Origin: UBA10649 sp963700745
GTDB taxonomy: Bacteria > Actinomycetota > Actinomycetes > S36-B12
Length of the DNA: 64,000 nt
NCBI GenBank assembly: GCA_963700745.1
Contig: CAVOYT010000009.1
Span: 124,001-188,000 of the forward strand
Direction: 5' to 3'
The notes under the pieces are model-generated. The model ran no database searches, was not told where the DNA came from, and saw nothing but the letters and a program-made list of their open reading frames with translations. A program made the translations under genes and the position numbers. This document shows positions 59,529 through 64,000 of the stretch, piece after piece; positions within the stretch are counted from its first letter, which is position 1, and every line of letters starts with the position of its first letter.

Positions 59529-60185
59529 ATGACGACAACGAACCAACTCGAAACTAGCCTCGAACTGGCTGCACGGTCCCAATTCGCCAAGGTGAGACAC
59601 GATTGCGACATAGGAAAGCCGTCCCGCGCCAGGAGACGATCATCGAGATGATCTGCCTCGCTCCCAATGAGCGGATACGAACGTTCCTGATAGTCGCCGC
59701 TCATACGGGTACACGCGTATCTCCGAGATCCTGTCCCTTCGCTGGGCCGATGTGAACGCACACGCACGATCTTGATCTTGACCCTCGGCGAGGGAGGCAA
59801 GCGCCGTGCCGTGTACCTGACCCCATCACTAGAGGCTCAGCTCAAGGGCTAGAAGATCGAGCAGAACCGCGAGAGGCTGGCGGCGTCCTGATGGGCCACC
59901 GAGATCGACTGGGTCATCACCAGCGACATCGGGACGCAGATGGACTCTCACAGCTGGCGCAAGCTCTTCAGGCCGTTCGCCGACGCTGTTGCTCCAGCCG
60001 TCACGCCCCACTCACTTAGGCACGCCTTCGCCACCCTCATGCTCGAAGAGGGAGTGCCCATGCGGGTGGTCTCCGACCAGATGGGCCACTCGTCAACGCG
60101 GATCACGGAGACGACCTACAGCCATGTGACGGCCAGGCTCCAGCACGAGGCGGGGGCAGCCGTCGAACGCGCCCTCGGCATGTAG
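59529..60185 (+). pseudogene. Tyrosine recombinase (integrase) remnant
   Basis: The catalytic domain is recognisable: Arg in GTRxSEILSLRWADV, then LTLGEGGKRRAVYLTPSLEA, HSLRHAFATLMLEEGVPMRV with the HxxR box, MGHSS, and the nucleophile Tyr in TETTYSHVTARL. The 5' part of the gene is missing or unreadable, and a frame change lies near 59725. In the same frame as the catalytic end there are stops TAG at 59850-59852 and TGA at 59889-59891. In-frame stops point to real decay rather than indel errors. It drove integration into tRNA-Arg and is now probably inactive. Confidence 0.85.
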
Positions 60186-60285
60186 CAATCCGTGTAGCAA
60201 TCCTGCGAACGACCCTGACGATCCCAGGGGTTCCCTGACGCTCGCGGCGAACCGAGGGGCAGTTCGGGGCACCTCTATCGGCAAT

Positions 60286-60319
60286 CCGGTCGGTTGGGGG
60301 TTCGAGTCCCTCCGGGCGC
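60286..60319 (+). repeat. Right attachment repeat (attR), tRNA-Arg fragment
   Basis: Exact 34-bp copy of 57539-57572. It is followed by unrelated sequence and lacks the 5' half of a tRNA, so it is not a functional tRNA gene. Confidence 0.93.
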
Positions 60320-60403
60320 ACGCATCACCCGAACCCTCACACGCGCACGCATCTGACAAGAGGGGTCTGCTGGGCGTCCTGCTGTCACGGGACGTCAGAT
60401 GGA

Positions 60404-61865
60404 TCACGTCCGCGCCATGGGCCTGCCGAAGGTGACCGCGTCAAGAACCTCGCTGGGCGTCCTCTCGCCGAGTTGATGGTCAGGAAGCACGCCGAGCGCG
60501 CCGTTGACGGATGCGAAGGCCACGCGCAGAGTCACGAAGAAAGTGATGGCCAGGATCTGGGAGTCGTCGAAGCCGGCACTCCGGAGGTCGTCGAGATCGC
60601 TCGGTCGCGTCGCCCCGGCATCGGTCGCGACCTGGCGAGCCCACCGCGCCAGAGCCCGGTCCGACGCATCGAGCAGGTCGTCCTCGCCTCGAAGGACGCT
60701 CGCCGCAACGTCCGCGCCGACCTCACCTGCCAGCTTGCCACCCCAGGACAGCGAGCAGTAGCGATCTCCGATCGCCGAGGTGGAGGCGGCCACCAGGATC
60801 CCGCGCTGGCGGAAGGTCAGGCCCGCTGCCGCGCTCGCCTGGCCCAGCAGCGCGAAGAGGCCGGTCTCCTGAGACGGCTGGTGGGCCCAGAGTCGGGAAA
60901 CGTTCATGACGTATCCGACCTCGGCCAGGTCGGCGTCGAACTGCTGCTGCGCCTCCGGCGTCGTCTCCGGCTCTGCCAGGAAGCCGACATTCGCAGTGCG
61001 CTCCGAGATGGCGGTTGTGCCTTCGATGCCATCGCCCGCGCGCCGGTGGGCCCGGCGTTTGCGACCCGTGAAGCCGACTACGGCGATCTCCGCGCGGAGC
61101 GGGAGCCCTGCTCGCACGCGCTCGCGAGCCAGGTTCGCGGAGAACTCGATGAAGGCCTCTTCGCCGACGCCCTGTATCGCCTCGAAGGCCGGTCCCGTCG
61201 ATGCCAGCGCACGTGCATAGGACTCGGGATCCGCGAACTCCCACACGAAGGGGATCTCCACCCGCTCGATGTCGACGAAGCCAGCCCGGTGCAGGAGGTC
61301 CTCGCCGACTCCGGGACGGCCGAGGGAGTTCATCGCTGCCTGGTTCGCGACCTTCGGTGGCGTCGCCAGGGTGAATGGCTTCAGTGCCCAGGCCCCTGGC
61401 GACTTCTTGATGTGGCCCCAGACGGTCATCCCCAGCCGTCCACCGGGAGCGAGGACACGCTTGGCCTCGTCGACCGCGTCCGGCGTGGTTCCCCAGATTC
61501 CCCGGAAGCTCGTGACGACATCGAAGCTCGAGTCCGCCCAGGGCAGGGCGTGCATGTCCCCCACTCGCAGGTCGGCGTCGGGCAGACGGTCGCGGGCGAT
61601 GTCGATCAGGCGTGCCGAGGCGTCGATGCCCGAGCACAGGGCTCCTTGGGCCGCTGCCAGTTCGACGGCCAGACCGGCACCGCACGCGATGTCCAGCAGG
61701 CGAACACCGGCGCCGACGCCCACGTGTCGGTGGAGAGCGACATACTCGCGGCAGTTCCCCGGCTCGCTCAAGGTGGCGAAGTCGACGGCTTGCCGACCCC
61801 ATCCCTCGTCCACTCCCCGCCAGTCCTGGGCGTTCTCCGCTGTTGGTTGCTGACTGCAGGCTCAT
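60404..61865 (-). CDS. SAM methyltransferase fused to an AhpD-like domain (one frameshift)
   Basis: About 487 residues. N-terminal methyltransferase (to about residue 270): RLLDIACGAGLAVELAAAQG, ADLRVGDMHALPWADSSFDV, LAPGGRLGMTVWGHIKKSPG. C-terminal domain: ETTPEAQQQFDADLAEVGYV, FALLGQASAAAGLTFRQRGI, a single Cys in IGDRYCSLSWGGKLAGEVGA, as in carboxymuconolactone-decarboxylase/AhpD-like proteins. The frame is open across both domains. Start ATG 61865 (AAGGGGAAG before it) needs one base removed near 61830. A missing stop between two genes is the alternative to a true fusion. Confidence 0.7.
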
Positions 61866-62092
61866 GCGCTTCCCCTTCGCCACCGGATGTTGTTCATGAA
61901 CGATGCCAAGCCGGCGACCCTGGGCGCGTCGGCAGGACGGGCTATTCGCATGCACCGCCGTTGATGGCCCGTACAGGCCATGCCGGGCCGACACCGGAAG
62001 TCGTGACGTAGTTCCTCCGACGGGTGACGAACGGCCCTATCGGGCGCTTGCTCCGCGAAAATACGCTGGCGGCACTGCCGCTGGAGGTGCCC
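61866..62092. promoter_or_regulatory. Divergent control region upstream of hydrogenase operon
   Basis: 227 bp between the methyltransferase fusion and the hydrogenase genes. It contains a perfect palindrome GTTCATGAAC (61892-61901) and ATGGCC-N6-GGCCAT (61964-61981). Either could be an operator. I see no clear DosR-type or FNR-type box. The A-rich stretch CGAAAATACG near 62056 may belong to a promoter. Confidence 0.35.
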
Positions 62093-63236
62093 ATGACAAC
62101 GGGCGAGATGCTCGATCTCGCGGGCTTGCAGTCCCTCATCGACACCCTGAGGAGTCGCGGCTACCGAGTCATCGCCCCCACACTTCGCGACGGGGCACTC
62201 GTCCTGGCGGAGATCTCGAGTCTCGAACGAACTGCCTCGTGGAATCGGGGACGAGCAGGAGGCCGGGCGCTACCGGACGCATGACCGAGGCGACGAGGTG
62301 CTGTTCGGGTTCGCCAACACCGCGCAGTCCGCGAAGCCGGTCCTGTTCCCAGCCGACGAGCGGTTGTGGCGCGGCATCCGGACGGGAACCGAGTTCGAGG
62401 TGTCCCCCGAGGAGCCGGACGCCGCGCCCGTCGCCCTGCTCGGGGTTCGAGGCTGCGATCTGGCCGCGATCGGCATCCATGACACCGTCCTGCTCGGCCG
62501 GGGCGCCATCGACGCGCAGTACGCGACGAGGCGGGCCGACAGCCTCCTGATCGCCGTCACCTGCGGGACACCGGCCGCAACGTGCTTCTGCTCCTCCATG
62601 GGCACGGGCCCCAAGCCGGGCGAGGGCGCCGACCTGACCCTGACCGAGCTGCTCGACGACGACGGCCACCGATTCCTCGTCGAGACGGGAACGCCGGCGG
62701 GTGCGGACGTCCTCGCGGGGCTGACCACCGTTGCGGCCACCCCCGACGACCAGGCCGCGGCGGACACCGTGGTGGCCTCGGCGACGGCGCAGATGGTCCG
62801 GGAGATGCGAACCGACGACTTGCGCGACCTGCTCTTCGCCAGTGCGGAGAGCCCCCGGTGGGACGACGTGGCCACCCGCTGCCTGGCGTGCACGAACTGC
62901 ACGATGGTGTGCCCGACCTGCTTCTGCACATCGGTCGAGGACGTCAGCGACCTGTCCGGTGACGTCGACGAGCGTCACCGCGTGTGGGACTCCTGCTTCT
63001 CGCTGGAGTACTCGCGGCTGCACGGTGGCGCGGTTCGCACCTCGACGAGCGCGCGCTACCGGCAGTGGCTCACGCACAAGTTGGCCGCATGGACGGAGCA
63101 GTTCGGGATGTCCGGCTGCGTGGGCTGCGGGCGCTGCATCACCTGGTGCCCGGCAGCCATCGACCTGACCGTGGAGGTCGCGGCTCTGCGGAACGAGGCA
63201 GAGCACGCGTCGAGCACGTCGAGCACGAGTCGCTAG
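62093..63236 (+). CDS. hyhB: 4Fe-4S beta subunit of group 3b-type [NiFe] hydrogenase (frameshifted)
   Basis: About 381 residues. VALLGVRGCDLAAIGIHDTV, ATCFCSSMGTGPKPGEGADL, then two ferredoxin-like clusters: CLACTNCTMVCPTCFC and CVGCGRCITWCP. HydB/HyhB-like subunits pass electrons between the NAD(P)-binding gamma subunit and the hydrogenase core. One frame change near 62225. GGAGGTGCCC precedes ATG 62093. The downstream order, cNMP-domain gene then FAD/NAD subunit, is that of actinobacterial group 3b operons. Confidence 0.85.
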
Positions 63237-63245
63237 GAGGACCAC

Positions 63246-63708
63246 ATGCGCACCCTCACCGAGTACCTGCCGGAGCACCCGTTCTTCGCTGGCCTGGACT
63301 GCCGCGGCGATGGACCTCATGGTCGGCTGCGCGCAGAACGTGCACTTCCGGGAGGGGGACGTCCTGTTCCGCACGGGGACACCGGCGGACACCTTCTACG
63401 TCATCCGCCACGGCCGGGTCACCCTCGAGGTCCACGACCCCCGCCGTCAGACGATGGTCGTCGCGACCTTGGGCGACGGCGAGGTCGCCGGCTGGTCCTG
63501 GCTGGTGCCGCCGTACCGGTGGATGTTCGACGCACGCGCGATCTCCGAGGTGAGTGCCGTGGCGTTCGACGGTGCGTGCCTGCGCGGAAAGTGCGACCAG
63601 GATCCGGTACTCGGCTATGCGCTCATGCAGCGCGTCGCCCAGGTGATGTACGAGCGCCTGCAGGACGCGCGCATCCGCCTGCTCGACATGTACGGGGACG
63701 CCTCGTGA
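63246..63708 (+). CDS. Cyclic-nucleotide-binding-domain protein without HTH (frameshifted)
   Basis: About 154 residues. MRTLTEYLPEHPFFAGL, then after a frame change near 63300 NVHFREGDVLFRTGTPADTF, VIRHGRVTLEVHDPRRQTMV, LGDGEVAGWSWLVPPYRWMF, and a C-terminal helix ending ARIRLLDMYGDAS. It has the CAP effector fold and no DNA-binding domain. AGGAGG before ATG 63246 fixes the start. Placed between hyhB and hyhG and coupled to the next gene by GTGA, so it may bind or regulate the enzyme rather than DNA. Confidence 0.85.
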
Positions 63709-64000
63709 ACATGGCTTCCATGACAGGGCAGGTCCAGGACGTGTCGACCGATCCGATGATTCCCCGGGCGTTCGGGATCGTGAACACGCGTCTGGACACC
63801 CGGGACACCGTGACCCTGGCCCTCGAGCCGATCGACGGTCCACCCCTGGTCCACCGGGCCGGGCAGTTCACGATGCTGCATGCCTTCGGCGTCGGCGAGG
63901 TCCCGATCTCGATCTGCGGCGACCCCACCCGGCCCGGGCCGCTGCTGCACACCATCCGCGACGTCGGGGGTGTGACGCATGCGCTGGTGACCTCGCCGCC
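63705..64000 (+). CDS. hyhG: FAD/NAD-binding gamma subunit of [NiFe] hydrogenase (3' partial)
   Basis: Only the first 98 residues are in the window. VNMASMTGQVQDVSTDPMIP, VTLALEPIDGPPLVHRAGQF, MLHAFGVGEVPISICGDPTR match the FAD-binding beta barrel of ferredoxin-NADP-reductase-like subunits (HydG/HyhG), which bind FAD and NAD(P). GTG 63705 overlaps the stop before it; ATG 63711 is in the same frame. The small and large hydrogenase subunits should lie just beyond the window end. Confidence 0.85.
   Translation, partial: MNMASMTGQVQDVSTDPMIPRAFGIVNTRLDTRDTVTLALEPIDGPPLVHRAGQFTMLHAFGVGEVPISICGDPTRPGPLLHTIRDVGGVTHALVTSP

Larger units (their letters stand above)
57539..60319 (+). mobile_element. 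Small integrative element in tRNA-Arg(TCT)
   Basis: A perfect 34-bp direct repeat of the tRNA 3' end (57539-57572 and 60286-60319) bounds 2,747 bp. Inside are a secreted Vps62-like protein on the minus strand and a decayed tyrosine recombinase next to the right repeat. This is the structure left by site-specific integration that rebuilds the tRNA at one end. Base composition looks less GC-rich than the flanks. No replication or transfer genes are seen. 57574-57861 holds no gene. Confidence 0.9.

Noticed and set aside
60286..60325. A second tRNA-Arg gene
   Set aside because: Only the 3' 34 bases are present. The acceptor 5' strand, D-arm and anticodon loop are missing.

Overview
The window is about 70% GC, with GTG/ATG starts, AGGAGG-type ribosome binding sites, frequent ATGA/GTGA stop-start overlaps, an Lsr2 nucleoid protein and an actinobacterial tig-clpP1-clpP2-clpX module. 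I read it as the chromosome of an actinobacterium, most likely Nocardioidaceae (Aeromicrobium/Nocardioides-like). That genus call is inference from protein resemblance.

About half of the clearly conserved genes need one or more single-base frame corrections (trigger factor about six). ClpX, Lsr2, EttA, the GT4 glycosyltransferase, GCS2 and others are intact. I read these breaks as consensus indels in the assembly rather than biology. Where the protein family makes the full gene clear, I give the span of the corrected gene and say that it is broken.

Layout. 0-0.55 kb: 3' end of a GAF-LuxR regulator, then a long hairpin repeat. 0.75-13.1 kb: clpX, lsr2, secreted proteins, three tandem GAF-LuxR paralogues, an alpha/beta hydrolase, an aquaporin, a ParB-like protein, clpP2-clpP1, trigger factor and tRNA-Pro. 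About 7.7 kb of accessory genes separate clpP2 from clpX. 13.2-19.8 kb: erythromycin-esterase-like protein, phosphoribosyltransferase-hydrolase fusion, L,D-transpeptidase, FTR1 iron permease with an IdeR-type box, DUF1801 protein, a lipoprotein and a methyltransferase. 19.7-22.9 kb: minus-strand operon GT4 - methyltransferase - cyclase-like alpha-barrel protein. 23-34.8 kb: tRNA-Gly, a DipZ-like CcdA-thioredoxin fusion, DUF6325-like and SHOCT genes, a molybdopterin oxidoreductase with its cytochrome b partner, a cysteine-desulfurase-like enzyme, Nei-type glycosylase, hemerythrin and other small genes.

34.8-54.1 kb: pepN, PRSAF1-like and CtaJ-like respiratory genes, malQ, amidase, prolyl oligopeptidase, then a tightly coupled run MscS - SDR/DUF2867 - truncated haemoglobin - alpha-glucosidase - GCS2 - M20 peptidase, then thioesterase, ettA and ssb. 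As I recall the M. tuberculosis map, the conserved genes from clpX to ssb keep the order of Rv2457c-Rv2478c, with large local insertions.

54.3-57.5 kb: a DUF222/HNH protein, a conserved small protein and an MFS transporter. 57.5-60.3 kb: a 2.75-kb element integrated in tRNA-Arg(TCT), bounded by a perfect 34-bp direct repeat, carrying an intact secreted Vps62-like protein and a decayed tyrosine recombinase. 60.4-61.9 kb: a methyltransferase-AhpD-like fusion. 62.1-64 kb: the start of a group 3b-type [NiFe] hydrogenase operon (4Fe-4S beta subunit, a lone cyclic-nucleotide-binding-domain protein, FAD/NAD gamma subunit) that runs off the window.
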